From Effrenium voratum (taxonomy: Eukaryota > Sar > Dinophyceae > Suessiales > Symbiodiniaceae), in the NCBI GenBank assembly GCA_963377175.1, contig CAUJNA010001001.1, positions 147,050 through 211,049 of the forward strand: DNA of 64,000 nt, written 5' to 3'. Positions 1 to 12,300 of this stretch are shown here, piece after piece (position 1 is the first letter of the stretch; each line of letters opens with the position of its first letter). The position numbers and the translations under genes were made by a program. The notes beneath the pieces were generated by a model, which worked only from the letters and a program-made list of their open reading frames with translations, was not told the DNA's origin and searched no databases.

Positions 1-88
1 TCAGGACGCAACCAACCCTCGCTCGGTGGGAACCCGTGCCAGGCACCCAGCGCTGGACCCTTCGCAGGCCATGTTGCAGTTATCGAAA

Positions 89-230
89 GGGGTTGATCAA
101 AAGGTCCGTGATGGCCATGGGATGACCATTGGTTGGAAAACCACGGACAAGGATGATGATATTTCCCCACATGGGAGAAGTTACCCATGGTCAGTGGTTA
201 TTTATGATCTCAAATAGGATTCGGACGCCC
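89..230. repeat. MITE-like dispersed repeat, copy 1
   Basis: The segment opens with GGGGTTGATCAA followed by AAGGTCC and a CCATGGGATGACCATTG block. The same blocks in the same order occur, in reverse orientation, in the better preserved element at 39,652-39,780. The right end of this copy is not clear. I read it as a diverged member of a short non-autonomous element family. Confidence 0.5.
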
Positions 231-1240
231 TGTTGTTAGTAGTCAAAGGGAAACCAACCGCAAGACGGAGACCGAGATTTTGGAGAAACACCTCATGTCT
301 AGGCCATTATGTCGGTAGTATGCATATACTGCCAGCGTAGTGTAAGTCAAGCAAATGTCATGCTGTGCCTTGTGATTTGTCTAGCTTGATTTCTGCATAG
401 CGTAAAGACTATGTCTAGAATATGGTCTGCACATATCTGCTGCCTAAGATTTGCCCAGCAGACTGGCAATCGATTGCTACATTGCCAGCATGTGGCCAGC
501 AACTGTGTTACACAACACTGATTTTCATCCGCCCAAATTTCCAGCACATTGCAGCATATGCGTACATGTCTTACCATATTTCCAGCTGAATATGTGATGC
601 CTTTCTGCATTCTGCTAGAGCATATTCTCCACTTGTCTAGCATTGTTGCCAGCAACTTCAAGGCGCAGCAGCAGTGCAGACTCAATCAAGCCAGATGGCA
701 GTCAAGTGGGCCGCATGTTTGAATTGCCAGGGCTAGGTGAGCATTTGTCCCAAGGCGTTTGTAGGATCTGGAATATTGCGCTTCTTCCCCGCAGCGCAAA
801 CAACTCCGCCGCGTGCTTGGCGGGCAGGAGCGTTGAAGGAATCTGGCGGCTTGAATTCATTCAATTCACATGTTGAAGAGCTAGGCTGGCTGGCAGTCGT
901 AGTCTAAGCTCTTGCTCGGAGTGTGTGCCTGTTCCCCGCGGAAATTGCATTCGACGGGATTTCTGCCCGGAAGGTCGGTTTGCCCAACTCAAAGCAAGAT
1001 CACAGGAGAGATGTTAAGTCAGTCCGGTATCTCTGATTCCCCCGAGTTGGCAAGTCATGGTACTTTGAAGAAGCTTGAAGATGTCCTCAAATTTGTTCTC
1101 ACGCAAAAAGAGTTGGCGTCAGTTCCTCAGCTTCGCCTGGAATTTGGTGGAGCCTTCCTTTCTTCCCCAGAATCAGTTCCCCTTTTTTGTTGTTGCTTTT
1201 CTGGGGTCCTCTTTGGTTTCCAAACTTTTCTGACCGGCAG
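231..1240. other. Host non-coding sequence, no gene seen
   Basis: No open frame here resembles a known protein and no RNA gene was recognised. Nucleotides 400-650 are unusually rich in CAGCA/TGCTGG-type words. The part just before 1,241 is pyrimidine-rich and ends in CCGGCAG, as expected for a 3' splice site leading into the first LARP-like exon. Confidence 0.4.
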
Positions 1241-1333
1241 GCGGCATGAACTACATGCCCCCCATGGCACAAGCCATGCCCTTCGACGTCGCTCAGCTTC
1301 CGATGTACCCGCCCTACATGGGAGGAGGCCCAG
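1241..1333 (+). CDS. La-related protein (LARP-type), exon A (Met/Pro-rich linker)
   Basis: The exon follows a pyrimidine-rich tract ending in CAG and encodes a Met/Pro-rich linker containing PMAQAMPFDVAQLPMYPPYM. On its own this is low complexity. It is assigned because it joins in frame, through a Gly codon, to exon B, which continues the same composition, and because La-domain exons follow on the same strand. LARP proteins bind RNA, often mRNA 5' or 3' ends, in the cytoplasm. The 3' boundary is uncertain because CCAG occurs at both intron ends: the splice can be placed with GT at the donor only by giving up AG at the acceptor. Upstream exons were not found. Confidence 0.5.
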
Positions 1334-1409
1334 TTCGTGGGTCGCTGTCGGTGTCCTTGCGTTCGTCAGCGGGAACGCGGCAGCCAAGAGCCAACACTTG
1401 CATGTATGG

Positions 1410-1496
1410 AAACATATATATATATATAATATATATATATATAATATACGTATATAGATATATAATATAATACATACACATATATATATATGTATA
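1410..1496. repeat. AT microsatellite
   Basis: Interrupted (TA)n tract inside the presumed LARP intron. Similar AT tracts occur near 13,543, 15,400, 17,487, 49,211 and 52,347. Confidence 0.8.
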
Positions 1497-1762
1497 TGGT
1501 GCGTCTTCTGCTGTTGTCCTTTGCGCACAAATTTCAGGGTCCTCCAAAGATGATGTATCGGCGCAACGAGCACAGGGAGTAAAAGTGAGCTGCCCATGCA
1601 GGTTCAAGGGATTCCTTATTAACAACAAAAAGCAGAAGAACAAAAACAAACAACACTTGGAGTCATATGGGGTTGCGCAGGAATCTGTTTCAATTCAAGG
1701 TTTCTGCCCATCGATGTGGTCGAATGGGAGCCACCATGCTCCATAACCAACTCTAGGGTCAT

Positions 1763-1822
1763 GGGTGTCAAAATAGGGGGACCCCCCTAAAAATGGCGGT
1801 GTTACTTTGGTTTTCCCAACCA
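1763..1822 (-). repeat. Copy of the GGGTGTGTCTT-type MITE family (partial)
   Basis: Read on the minus strand, this shows the family's ordered blocks: AAAACCAA, CCATTTTTAGG, GGTCCCCCTATTTTGACACCC. Fuller copies are at 4,473-4,565 and 17,285-17,381. The outer left end is not recognisable here. Confidence 0.5.
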
Positions 1823-1924
1823 ACCTACAAAGCGAGGTAACCCCTAAGTGGTTTCTTCGCGTCGATGCCCTCCCACGTTTCACCGGGAGGCCACCGCGGG
1901 GAGTTTTTATCGCGCGGGGCGGCG

Positions 1925-2132
1925 GGTCAAAAATGGGTACCCAAAATTCAGCCTTGGTAAATGGACATATGGCTGTGGCTCAAAAAACCGGTACCAAAAT
2001 GGGTTGCCCTGGTAAGTGGAAACATGGACCAACACCTGCGGTTTGCCCCTCCTGTTTAATTTTGAGCCACGCCCATATGACCCAAAATCTGCGGTCCCCT
2101 GGTCCCCTGGTTGCTTAGTTTTGACCCACCAG
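1925..2132. repeat. Dispersed repeat sharing a GGTCAAAATTAA / CCACTTACCAGGG block
   Basis: Contains blocks (AAAATTAAAC, CCACCAGG, TGGAAACATGGACC, CCAAAATGGGTACC) that recur in either orientation near 43,417-43,515 and 50,663-50,746. It forms the 3' part of the presumed intron between LARP exons A and B. Confidence 0.4.
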
Positions 2133-2206
2133 GTATGGGCATGCCCTTCATCGGCTACATGCCGGAGATGATGCCGGGCATGTCGTCGCAGCCGCAGCGG
2201 CAAGAG
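2133..2206 (+). CDS. La-related protein (LARP-type), exon B
   Basis: Follows an acceptor ending CCACCAG. It encodes GMPFIGYMPEMMPGMSSQPQ and a short Gln/Arg-rich tail, continuing the Met/Pro-rich linker of exon A. The end is set at CAAGAG because a GT dinucleotide follows, but the frame may run on to about 2,228. One further exon may lie between here and exon C, because the phases of B and C as drawn do not match. Confidence 0.5.
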
Positions 2207-2701
2207 GTGGTGAGCAAGGCCCAGCGACAGCCACTTGGCAGGCAGAAGAACTCCGATGTGCTAGCAGGGCTCCTTAAAAGATACATTTTGCAACCATTTG
2301 AAACATGGCTTTTTCCACCAAAATACAGGGAAACCACCATTTACAAGGCAATGTTCAGGTGTATAATGTAAGGATCCCTGTCTAGTCAAACAAAGCTTGG
2401 ACATCCTCACCATCTGACCCAGGTTTCTCAGATGGGTGCGGAAGTGATCCCAACCCACATGGTTTTTGCGATGGGGCCGACAGGGGGTCCCGCTGCTACG
2501 CAATGCGTTTTTTTCGGGTTTCGGTTTTTATCTAAACAAACACATCCCAAGGAACCTGCGCCCCAAGCAAAGAGCCCCTGCCCAAATGACTTGGAGAAAA
2601 GCACACCGGCTCTGACAACTGGGTTCGGGTAAGACACCCTTCTTCTTCTTAAAGGCGTCACTCACTGCCTTTAAGACGCAGAGTTGCTAGAGTGAGCTGA
2701 G

Positions 2702-2738
2702 GATCGATTACTACTTCAGCAAGGAGAACCTCATTAAG
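2702..2738 (+). CDS. La-related protein, exon C (start of La domain)
   Basis: Encodes IDYYFSKENLIK, which matches the opening signature of the La domain (consensus about QIEYYFSxENLxxD, the conserved helix and aromatic residues that contact RNA 3' ends). It joins exactly, in phase 0, to exon D: ILE-LYS then ASP-VAL-TYR. With this join the intron begins GACC and ends GCAG, a GA-AG intron. Dinoflagellates are known to use GC and GA donors. Too short to be seen as an ORF. Confidence 0.7.
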
Positions 2739-3379
2739 GACCGCTTTCCGTACCAGCAACGCCGAACGGAAAGCGAAGCTGCCGAAAGCCAACGATGCCG
2801 CAAGACTGGAGGTTCATTTCCAGTGACCTGTGGATGGTTACGAAATCCGTTTAGGCACCAGACCACCTAAGAAACTATGGGGTTTCCCATGGTCGGCCGG
2901 CATTGGCTTCTCAGGTGGTGGAGGATTTTGTCCATCCACTGTATGTCTTTGGTTAACCCTAAGAAACTTCAGTCAAGTTGCCATTTGCCCTATAGCCTAT
3001 GGCCCTGTACCCTTCTTGTTGCCAGAATGGAGGGGAGACGGCTCGATTGTTTTTTTGTTTTTTTTTGTATTTCCTTTTTTTTAATGATTCCTGCCCTCCA
3101 CCTTTCTTTACAGGCCGGGGTAGCTGATTAGCTGGCACCTGCGAGGGGTTTTCTGGGGCTTTAGGGGTTGAGGGGGCACCTCCGAGTGCTTCCAGTTGCC
3201 GCCATAGTGGGTGGCCAGGGAAACCATCACATGAGACTTAGAGGTAAAACTACCTGGTTGCCTACCATAGTGGCAACTGGAACCACTGCGACTGGTTTGG
3301 ATCTGGACCCTTTTCCTTTGGGTTTCCACGTTTCCAACATGTTCTCTCTTCCCCTTCCTCCTCCACTCCCCCCTTGTCT

Positions 3380-3548
3380 TCCATCTCCCCCTGTCCCCCC
3401 CCCTCCTGTCCCCCCCCCCTGTCCCCCCCCCCCCATCCCTCCACTCCTCCACTCCCCCCATCTCCCCCCTCTCCGTCCACGCCCCCCCCACTCCTCCACT
3501 CCCCCCCTCTCCCCCCCCCTCCCCCCCCACTCCTCCACTCCTCCACTC
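3380..3548. repeat. C-rich polypyrimidine tract
   Basis: About 170 bp of CCCCCT/CTCCACT sequence directly before exon D, serving as, or expanded from, its polypyrimidine tract. It creates long spurious Pro/Ser and Gly-rich open frames on both strands. Confidence 0.8.
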
Positions 3549-3565
3549 CGCATCCATTTCCGCAG

Positions 3566-3659
3566 GATGTGTACCTCCGCCGCCACATCATGGACACGCA
3601 GGGCTGGGTGAGCCTCACGAGCCTGGCTCAGTTCCCGAAGCTCGCACACATCACGAGCG
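3566..3659 (+). CDS. La-related protein, exon D (La domain core)
   Basis: Starts after CCGCAG and encodes DVYLRRHIMDTQGWVSLTSL followed by AQFPKLAHITS. This is the second half of the La motif; the family pattern is D-x-YLR-x-x-MD-x-x-GWV-x-L-x-x-IA-x-F. The residues typical of LARP1-like proteins (YLR, MD-QGWV, FP) are all present. The frame hits a stop shortly after 3,659, and the next exon resumes the La domain. The exact donor is ambiguous by one G shared by both intron ends. Confidence 0.75.
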
Positions 3660-4472
3660 CCTAGGAACTGAGCCCGTGGGCGGCCATGGTTTATTCGTGC
3701 TTGCTTCTCTGTTGTTATTTTATTTTTATTTTTTGTGTGTTTATTACAATTATTGTTGTTGTCATCATCATCAGTTTACCAGTTGTTTGTTTGTAACAAC
3801 AATGATCAGGATTTGGATCACTTCAAAAACTAGTAATACTAACAAGAGCTAAAAAACACCCAACCAACAAGGAATCCCACTCGTTTCCAAGGATTCAGAC
3901 TCGTGCAACACAGATTTCGGTTTAACTGTTGGTTGCCCAACCAAAAAAAACCCAAGAAGGGTGCCCTGCTTTCTCCTTCTTCCCTCAGAGAACTCCCTCT
4001 TCCTCCCTCCCTCTTCCTTTTCCCTTCAGAACTCCCTCCCTCGAGCCTTGAGGCCCCTAGAGTTGGCTCCCGTGCGGCCCTTCCGGAGGTCCCGGGGTAT
4101 GGCTGTTCACGCACCCGCTAGGTTTTTGGGCAGTTGTTCTGAACGAGGGCTACGGGGACTTTGACCCTGGCCCACATAAAGCTCGAGTTTGGACGGTGGC
4201 GCAACATGAGCAGCGCCCAAACCCCCCAATGGCCGGTTTGGTGGGGGGTCCTACTGCCCGTTTGACAAGGGTTATAGAAAGGCACCTAGAAAGCCTTGTG
4301 ACCATGTAGAACCAAAGTCAATGGTTTTGGGGTGCTGCTCACATGAGCCACAATCAAGACCAGGCTAGATCAAAGTTGGGGAATCCAGCCCTTTATTTTG
4401 AGGTGACTTGATCCTTCTGCATTTCAGAAAGGGAATTGTGCGGCTACTGTCAACCTTGTGCAGTTTCAGGGT

Positions 4473-4565
4473 GGGTGTGTCTTCCTTGTGGGTACCCTTT
4501 TTGGGCTTGGTTTAGAAGCCCAAGGGAAACCCACCATTTTGGGGGTCCCCTAAAAAGACACACCC
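4473..4565 (+). mobile_element. MITE-like element, 93 bp, 11-bp perfect terminal inverted repeats
   Basis: Begins GGGTGTGTCTT and ends AAGACACACCC, a perfect 11-bp inverted repeat. The interior has CCCTTTTTGGG, AAGGGAAACC and CCATTTTGGGGGTCCCC. Related copies lie near 1,763, 6,430, 16,571, 17,285 and 50,401. No coding capacity. Confidence 0.65.
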
Positions 4566-4813
4566 AGATTTTGATTACTCACACTGTCTCATGATCTGAG
4601 TTGAAGTTTCCTGCTGTTTCCCTTGACCTACTTCCGTGTCCATTTTTCTGGAAACTTCCTGACCGGCTGTTAGATTCATGTGAAAAAGGGCGTGTGATTT
4701 TTTGGGGTGCCCCCTTTTGACAGGCTTTGAAGGGAAACCAACAGGAGCACCAGCTTTTTCGCGCGCCCCCCCCCCCCAAAAGAAAAAAAGAACACCCACA
4801 CGCCCAAGCGGAG

Positions 4814-4928
4814 GTGACCTGGGCATGTTGGTGGAGGCGGTGGGCAACATCCAGAAGCTGGAGATGAAGCAGGACGCCAGCGCGGTGCGGCTCAGGGAAG
4901 ATTGGCAGGGCTGGGTGCTGCAGCCGGG
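4814..4928 (+). CDS. La-related protein, exon E (end of La domain and beyond)
   Basis: Starts after GCGGAG and reads GDLGMLVEAVGNIQKLEMKQ, then a segment ending VRLREDWQGWVLQPG. In LARP proteins the La motif ends with an x-x-D-x-x-L-x-EAL-x-x-S helix and a strand before VR-x-x-x-x-W, which this matches. The 3' end is an estimate near a GGGCACC donor-like site. No later LARP exon was recognised within the next few kilobases. Confidence 0.65.
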
Positions 4929-7900
4929 CACCTTGGCCTTTGCAAGTTTGCATGCCATGCACTTGGGCGACATGCTGTGTCTTTGTGTGTCTTTGTGTGT
5001 GTGTGTGAATTTGTCTTTGTGTGTGCCCAACAAGGGTACTAGGGAAAAGACGAGCCTCCCAGATGTGTTTGGGTTTGGCTCAGATGGGCATGAGCTTTTG
5101 GTCCCTTGGTAGAGGTAGATGTTTAAAGTTTAGGATAAGAAAGGGAACCCTGCTCAAAAGTAGGTACTCCTAGTTATCGTTAGTTTACTTCTGACCAGGC
5201 CAGAGGGCCGCGATAATTGTTTTTGCTCCCAAGGGCTGGGTGGCTTCAGTGAAAGCAGATCTCGAAGTGATTGCCCCAAAGAAGCCTCCTCCTTTGAGTG
5301 CCCTTTTAGACCAGCCCCAGGGATAAGCTCCGGAAAAGACACCCCCGAGGTGCGCCCTGATCTGAGGATGGCCATGACCCCCGCAACAAGATTTGGCCAT
5401 GAGTTTCCATGGGGAACACTCCCTTCCATGATTGATGAACGTGAATCCCCAGCTAAATGATGTCCACCAAAGGGTCCCTAATGTTGGAGCTCCTCTCAAA
5501 GGAGCCATGAGGGTGGACCACATATGGCGGAGTTTGACCGTGGCACATGTCTGGGTTCGTCTCGAAATGGGAGAATTCTTACAAAGGGCTTCGACTTCTA
5601 TACTTCTGGTTGGTTTCTTGTGAACCCATCCCAACAAAAACCCAGCCAGAAAGGTTCTCAGCCAACGCCCCTAAGGTTCAGGGAATCGTTCCGGTCGCGT
5701 TTGGTTTCCTAAAGCCACATGCCTGCCGAGGCACATGATCATCGGTGCCATGTGCTGATCCTCCCCCTGCCACTCAACTGAGCTGCATGGATCGTTTCAT
5801 GTAGTCAATTTAGCCCTGCCCACTCAAAACATGTAGTTACATTCGCGGATTTGGTGCACAGCCCGTTTGGTGCACAAATCTTTTGGTGCACGGATCATTT
5901 CGTGTACACAGTGTCAAACTAAGTCTCAAGTCTCAAGTCGAAGTTCACTCGTCAGATTTCACTTTACATGGACGGAAAAGGCGTGCAAGCTCGGCACAGA
6001 TGTGTGGAAGCATGAGCCCAGAGGGAGGGAGACGGATGGAGAGAGCGCAGCTTTTCATTGGGTCTTTTAAAGTGAACCTTTTTCAGGGGTTCTTAAGATT
6101 ATTTTCGAGGGTGGTTTTCCTTTGAACCACCATTTAGACCGTCATGTTGAGAGTGTCACTCTAAGAACCCCAGTTCATGTGCAGTGCTGGGACAATCGCA
6201 TCAGCTTGATGGATCGTTTGAGGCGAGTCATTCGAGAGCATGTGCGAAGGAGGGTCCCTGCAAGCTCGATCCTATCGGATAGATTCAAAACCAAGTCTCC
6301 GGCAAAACTGGGTGTTTCTGGCTTGGATTCGGATTCCCAGGACTCCAACAGACCGGTTTCTTTTTGTTTGTCGCCCAATGGCACCACTTGCAAGACTTCC
6401 AAGGTTATGTGGAGCCGTGCTTTGTTTGCGGCTACCCTTTTGGTTGGCTTTCAAGGGACGCCAAAAAGGGAAACAGCCATTTTGGGTCCCCTTAAACAAC
6501 ATTTCCCCCCCGCTAGCTGCGTTTTGCCCGATGTGGGATTTGCTCAGCTCCTTCCACCGAACTCGGAGCTCCGCGCGCGAGCGCGAGCAAGCCGTAAGAA
6601 GGTCCAAAAACCATTGGGCTTTGTTTAAAAAACAAACCATCTGTTTGATTATTCAACAAGCAATTGTTTTATTGTAGTTCAACAAACAAACAAACAACAA
6701 TATTCAACTTGAATAACCATCAGGTTTGTTTGATATTGGTGTTTTGTAATTCAACTAACAAATGCAAGTATACTTTGTTCAAATAGCCAACCCGATGCAA
6801 GTATAGAATTGGTGACTGGGGCAGAATGGTCTACCAACTTCTGCAAAGCCAATCGGGGTTTCATCCAACTGATCTGAAATCGGCGTCTTAAACCAGCACA
6901 CACACACACACACAGACATGCGGTGGCATGCGGGTATGCGCCAAAATGGGGCGAGCTCCCAAAGCGGTACCCTTCAAACGCACACGCGCACAAGAGTTGT
7001 TTTTTTGTTAAGGACCTTTTGTTGGGTTGGTTTTAAACGGGACATCAATAGGAAGCCATCCATACAGGGCTTCCCTACGAGACCAACCCTCAGGGTGGTA
7101 ACCTGGGCGACGCACCACCCGCGATTCGCATGCGGACGCGCGTCCGCGTCGCGCATCGCGCGATGTGGCATGGCGCAGGCGAGAGTGGGGCAGAGTCGGA
7201 GAGAGGGCAGGAGAGTTGTGGAAAGTTCGGCTGTGCCACTTTTCCCGGCGACAAAGTAACGCAAGGGATGGGAATCGGGAACCCCACTTCGCTAGTACAG
7301 GAAGGATCATGTCACTTCCTTTGATCATGTGGGTACCTGATGAACAAGGCCCCCCCCAAAAAAAAGAAAAAAACAGAAAGAGCATGAAGCCTCAATAGAG
7401 AAATCCGTTTGGGGCTCAGATCAGCCTTTCCTACGTTTAGTATCGGCTTAGTATTGTCTAGTATAGGTTTAGTATTGGTTTTGTATTGCTTTGTGCTGCT
7501 GTAGTGCTGGCCAAGGAAGGCAAGGTAGGGGTAGGTAAGGTAGGTAAGTAAGGTAGGTAGGTAAGGCAAGGTAGGTAAGGCAGGTAGGCAAGGCAAGTTT
7601 AGGTATAGTTGGTTTAGCATTGGTTTCGTGTTCCTTTGAGCAGGATCAGTACTGTTTAGAATTGGTTTAGTATTGGTTTTATATTCTTGTATATTGGCTC
7701 AGCTAGCTCAGTACCGGCTCAGTGCCTCAGCTCTCGGCTTTCTCAGCCATGTCCTTGCCTGAGCTGGAGCGAAGGGTGGACTCTCAGAACAGCCGGCTTT
7801 CTGAGATGGAGAACTCTCAGGGCTGGACTGTGATGGTTGCAGAAGAGCCATGAGGACAGCACGGCCAGGCTTCTTGAGTCATCATTGATAGTTTTGGCAC

Positions 7901-9003
7901 ACAGCGAGATGCAGCGAGCTGAAGTGCCAAGAACAAGGTGGGTACGATCCTTTGGACGGTCATGAAAGAGGCACACTTCAGATAGGGTCCTTTGTTACCA
8001 CAATATCGGGTGACACAGTTCTTTGAATCAACCAAACGACGGCCATTCTTTTGAAAGGGCTGTGTGTGTGTGTCATACTAGGAATCGTCCCCTGTCATTT
8101 TGAACAGATCAGTCCCTAGATATGTTTTGATCCGCAGGGGGCCCATGGTCTCGGGCAAATGCACATGGACCCCTTCAGGGTTCTTGCCACGATCTGGGCA
8201 CATCAAGGCAATTCGACCCAATTGTGGCCACTTGAGAAGGGCAAGTCCTGCCATTGATTTTTACATGTCACGCAACCATCACCTGGTGAAGGATGAATCC
8301 CGTGTATCGTGGCTGTGCTCTGCATTGCTTTCGACCCATCCGAATTCCACGCGTAGCGCGAAGACATCTCTCCCCCCTACAAAGGCATTTCAGAGCGAGG
8401 GATTTTGGAGGTATCACATGGAACCCCAACAAGACACATCATGCTTGGATGAATCTCCTCTTGAACGCCTTTTGCGCGGGTGTTCAGCCTTCAGGCGAGT
8501 CACAGTGAGGCCCCGAGGCCGGAGATTTGGGCCTTGCCTGGGATTCTATTCCTTTGGCCTCCTAAGACGATGTTGAGATTTGGTGACAATTACCCTCCCA
8601 CAAAGAAACATTGCGCCAGGGTGAGACTTTTGTGGGGGTTCGAGCGGCGGCCATGGACCGCAGGGGAAAAGTAGACAAGCGCCACAAGAGTTCCTATGGG
8701 AGTTTTGACCATAGCGCAGACTTCTGTGCACAGGCTCCCTTTCTACAAAAAGCTGGTTTTTGCAAAAGGCAAGCCACGTTTGTGGGTTAGAGGGTGGGTC
8801 CAAAAGCTGCTTTTGGGGGTTTAGTCATTTTGAATGTGGTCGCAGATTTCCTGAAACATCTGCCCCTCAAAACTATATTTGATGTCTTGGGGTTGGTTCC
8901 TTGAAAACTGACTGGGATTCCCCACTTTGACACGTGGGACAACTAAGGCGAGACCTGTTGTCGAGGGTCCTACTAGCCAAATGGCTGCCTGTTTGAGTTT
9001 GTT
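4929..9003. other. Host non-coding sequence with repeats; one weak exon candidate
   Basis: No recognisable gene. It holds a partial MITE copy near 6,430-6,500, a GTAAGGTAG array at 7,505-7,610, and several short repeats shared with 52 kb and 61 kb (a CCACCAAAGGGTCCC word near 5,463-5,480 that recurs inverted near 52,245). At 7,749-7,853 an ATG frame encodes a short heptad-like peptide (LERRVDSQNSRLSEMEN), possibly a fragment of a coiled-coil exon; support is weak. The 158-codon frame at 8,100-8,576 resembles nothing known. Confidence 0.3.
7505..7610. repeat. GTAAGGTAG minisatellite
   Basis: Degenerate tandem GGTAGGTAA/GGCAAGGTA words over about 105 bp. The flanks have repeated TAGTATTGGTTT words, so the whole 7,435-7,700 stretch is low complexity. 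Confidence 0.7.
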
Positions 9004-9486
<483 letters not shown>

Positions 9487-11348
9487 CCTGACATTCAAAC
9501 CCCCTTTTAAACAAAGGCGGTTCTATTAACCCCTTTTCTTTTTACCGTCGAGGCAGTGAGGAGGATTATTTTTAGGGTCACTCAGGTTGGCACCAATAAA
9601 TGGATGCATCAATCGGGAATTAGTTCAACTATGATTCTTTACACTCGGCGAGTTCACGCCAACCGTCTTTCAGCTGACGCATTCAGCCTTGCGCAGGTAG
9701 AGCAATTGACATCGGTTCCCTATTGATTGAGTCTAGGTGCTTTTTGATCTTTAGCTTGGTGGATAATAGCCTGCAAAGCTATCAACTGCTACTAGCACAA
9801 AACACTAGCGACGCGGTGCAATCAAACAGCCTACAAAGTAGCCAGAGTTTGCGAGTTCGAAGAATTTCCAGCGAGTCGGATGAGCAGGTTTGTGGACACC
9901 TTGTGTGCCCAACCCATGAAGAATCAACAAATATATCTGGGCAACACTGCGGGCGCGATTCAGAAAAAAACCTGTGCGCTAATTGAACGAAGCAGCGTTT
10001 CGTCCAGAACATTGCATCTTAATCCAAAAAGCAATGAGTCATTCTTGGGGTTTTCCCTGCAAGGCACTGTTGACTACCAAGAACTCAATTCAGTAAGATG
10101 CACTGCTGCAAATACTAGGTGAGCTCAGCCAAACATTGGAGACAAGTTGCTGTGGGTCCGGATCCGGTCGAGCTGGTGAAAAAAAAACATCATGGGCAAA
10201 CTGCCAAAGGGCATATTAGAGGTTCTTGTCAAGCAAGACAATCAATTCTATATAGACTTCGAAAGTTTCATTCATGAATCCAAGTGGCATGTACCTTTGG
10301 GCGGACGAACCACTCAGGGCGGACGGGTTGACTCACGAGCTCAGGTATCACGGGAAAACATCGGTTTTGGGGTGTGCGTGGTTCACGCAAAACAAAGGGG
10401 GTTCACGCAGAATAAAGGGGGTTCACGCTAAGTTCACGGTAGTTTCACGGCAATTTCACGGTAGTTTCACGGTAGTTTCATGGTACCATACTCTTGGAGT
10501 ACTGGCATGCCGATTGCGTACGGCAAATATGATAGCGACACGCTCATCACGCGCGAGCTTCCTATAATGCAGCGCTGCAAGCTGGCTGGGCACACGAACT
10601 TGCATGGCATAGCACTAGGGACGCTGCTCATATGATCATGTTCATAAAGAATAGTCAAATGCAAATTCACGGGCGGGCCGCATAGCCAACTAATTGAGGG
10701 TCACCCAGCCTGCGCACGCACACTTGGCCTTCTGATGCCTTCTGGCTACATGGGGCATCAACAGCAAGCAGGAGCTCTCTAGATCCAATTGTCATGAATT
10801 ACACGCACAGTCAACGCAGCTAGCAAGCACGATCAGCAATCTAATCATCGCAGCCATCGGAACGAAATGTAGCGTGAGATGAGCACCAGAATCGTGCTCC
10901 CGGCGAAGGAAACTGTTTAGCTCAGAAAGTCCTGCGTGCCTCCAGCCATAGGGCGCCTCCGACACCCATATATCATAGAAAACCACGCTGTGTACCAACG
11001 TTGCATCCTGTAGCTTTTAAAGCTGGAAAGCTGGCACGCTTCATCAATGTCAATCATACAAATTCTAAACATCACGATTATGTCACGCTGGGATGCTTGG
11101 CCCCCAGCAAATTCACATGATCTGTCTCAGCCGTCATTGCTGGCTGAGCTGCTGAACAAACGACTCCATGGTTCAACTTCACAACTGATCAGCGTATTAT
11201 CTAATATCTTAGTCCAAAGGGCCATGTCCATATGGCCATGTTGCTTAAACGAGGCTTTACACCAAGCCCCTATACAAACAAAGGTCGAGCAAAGCAAAAC
11301 AAAGGTCGAGTCCTAACCCCCTTTGTTTTAAAGGGGGTTGAACCCCAG
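9487..11348. other. Host non-coding sequence, no gene supported
   Basis: Open frames here are short and unlike known proteins. Around 10,380-10,480 there is a short array of GTTCACGC/TTTCACGG words. Confidence 0.35.
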
Positions 11349-11451
11349 GGTGTGTGTGTGTGTGTGTGTGTGTCTGTCTGGTGTGTGTGTGTGTGTGCGT
11401 GCGTGCGTGAGTGCGTGCGTGCGTGCGTGGGTGTGTGTGTGTGTGTGGGTG

Positions 11452-11508
<57 letters not shown>

Positions 11509-11881
11509 GCGGGCGTGCGTGCGTGCGTGCGTGCGGGTGTGTGTGTGTGTGTGTCTGTGTGTCTGTGTGTCTGTGTGTCTGTGTGTCTGTGTGTCTGTGT
11601 GGGTGTGTGTCTGTGTGTCTGTGTGTCTGTGTGTCTGTGTGTCTGTGTGTCTGTGTGTCTGTGTGTCTGTGTGTCTGTGTGTCTGTGTGTCTGTGTGTCT
11701 GTGTGTCTGTGTGTCTGTGTGTGCGTGTGTGCGTGCGTGCGTGCGTGTGTGTGTGTGTGTGTGCGTGTGTGCGTGTGTGCGTGTGTGCGTGTGCGTGTGG
11801 GTGTGTGTGTGTGTTTGTGTGTGTGTGTCTGTGTGTGTGTGTGTCTGTGTGTCTGTGTGTCTGTGTGTCTGTGTGTCTGTG

Positions 11882-11912
<31 letters not shown>

Positions 11913-12090
11913 CTGCGTGTCTGTGTGTCTGTGTGTGTGTGTCTGTGTGTATGTTTGTATGTGTGTCTGTGTGTCTGTGTGTCTGTGTGTCTGTGTGCAT
12001 GTGTGTATGTGTGCAGGTGTGTATGTGTGTAGGTGTGTATGTGTGTATGTGTGTATGTGTGTGTGTGCGAGTGCGTGTGTTGTTGTGTTT
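11349..12090. repeat. Compound (GT)n / (GCGT)n / (GTCT)n microsatellite
   Basis: About 740 bp, including a regular TGTGTGTC octamer block over 11,550-11,720 and 11,820-12,000, with GCGT blocks before and between. The frames through it on both strands are artefacts. Confidence 0.95.
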
Positions 12091-12106
12091 CTTTTGGCCT
12101 GCCTGT

Positions 12107-12300
12107 TCATCGTTCGTTCTTGCTTTCTTTCTGTCGTTCTTTCGTTCTTTCTTTCTGTATTTCTTTCCTTCATTCCTTCCTTCCTTCCTTCCTTCATTCC
12201 TTCCTTCCTTCCTACCTTCCTTCCTTCCTTCCTTCCTTCCTTCCTTCCTTCCTTCCTTCCTTCCTTCCTTCCTTCCTTCCTTCCTCCTTCGTTCCTCCTT
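12107..12300. repeat. (TTCC)n microsatellite
   Basis: TTCC tetranucleotide tract, most regular over 12,170-12,285, immediately after the GT-rich array, followed by a T/G-rich stretch to about 12,500. Confidence 0.9.

Noticed and set aside
3108..3664. Pro/Ser-rich and Gly-rich frames on opposite strands
   Set aside because: They come from the C-rich polypyrimidine tract before LARP exon D; only the short exon itself has domain similarity.
8100..8576. 158-codon frame in host sequence
   Set aside because: Arg/Ser/Pro-rich composition of non-coding frames, no domain, no splice-site or promoter support.
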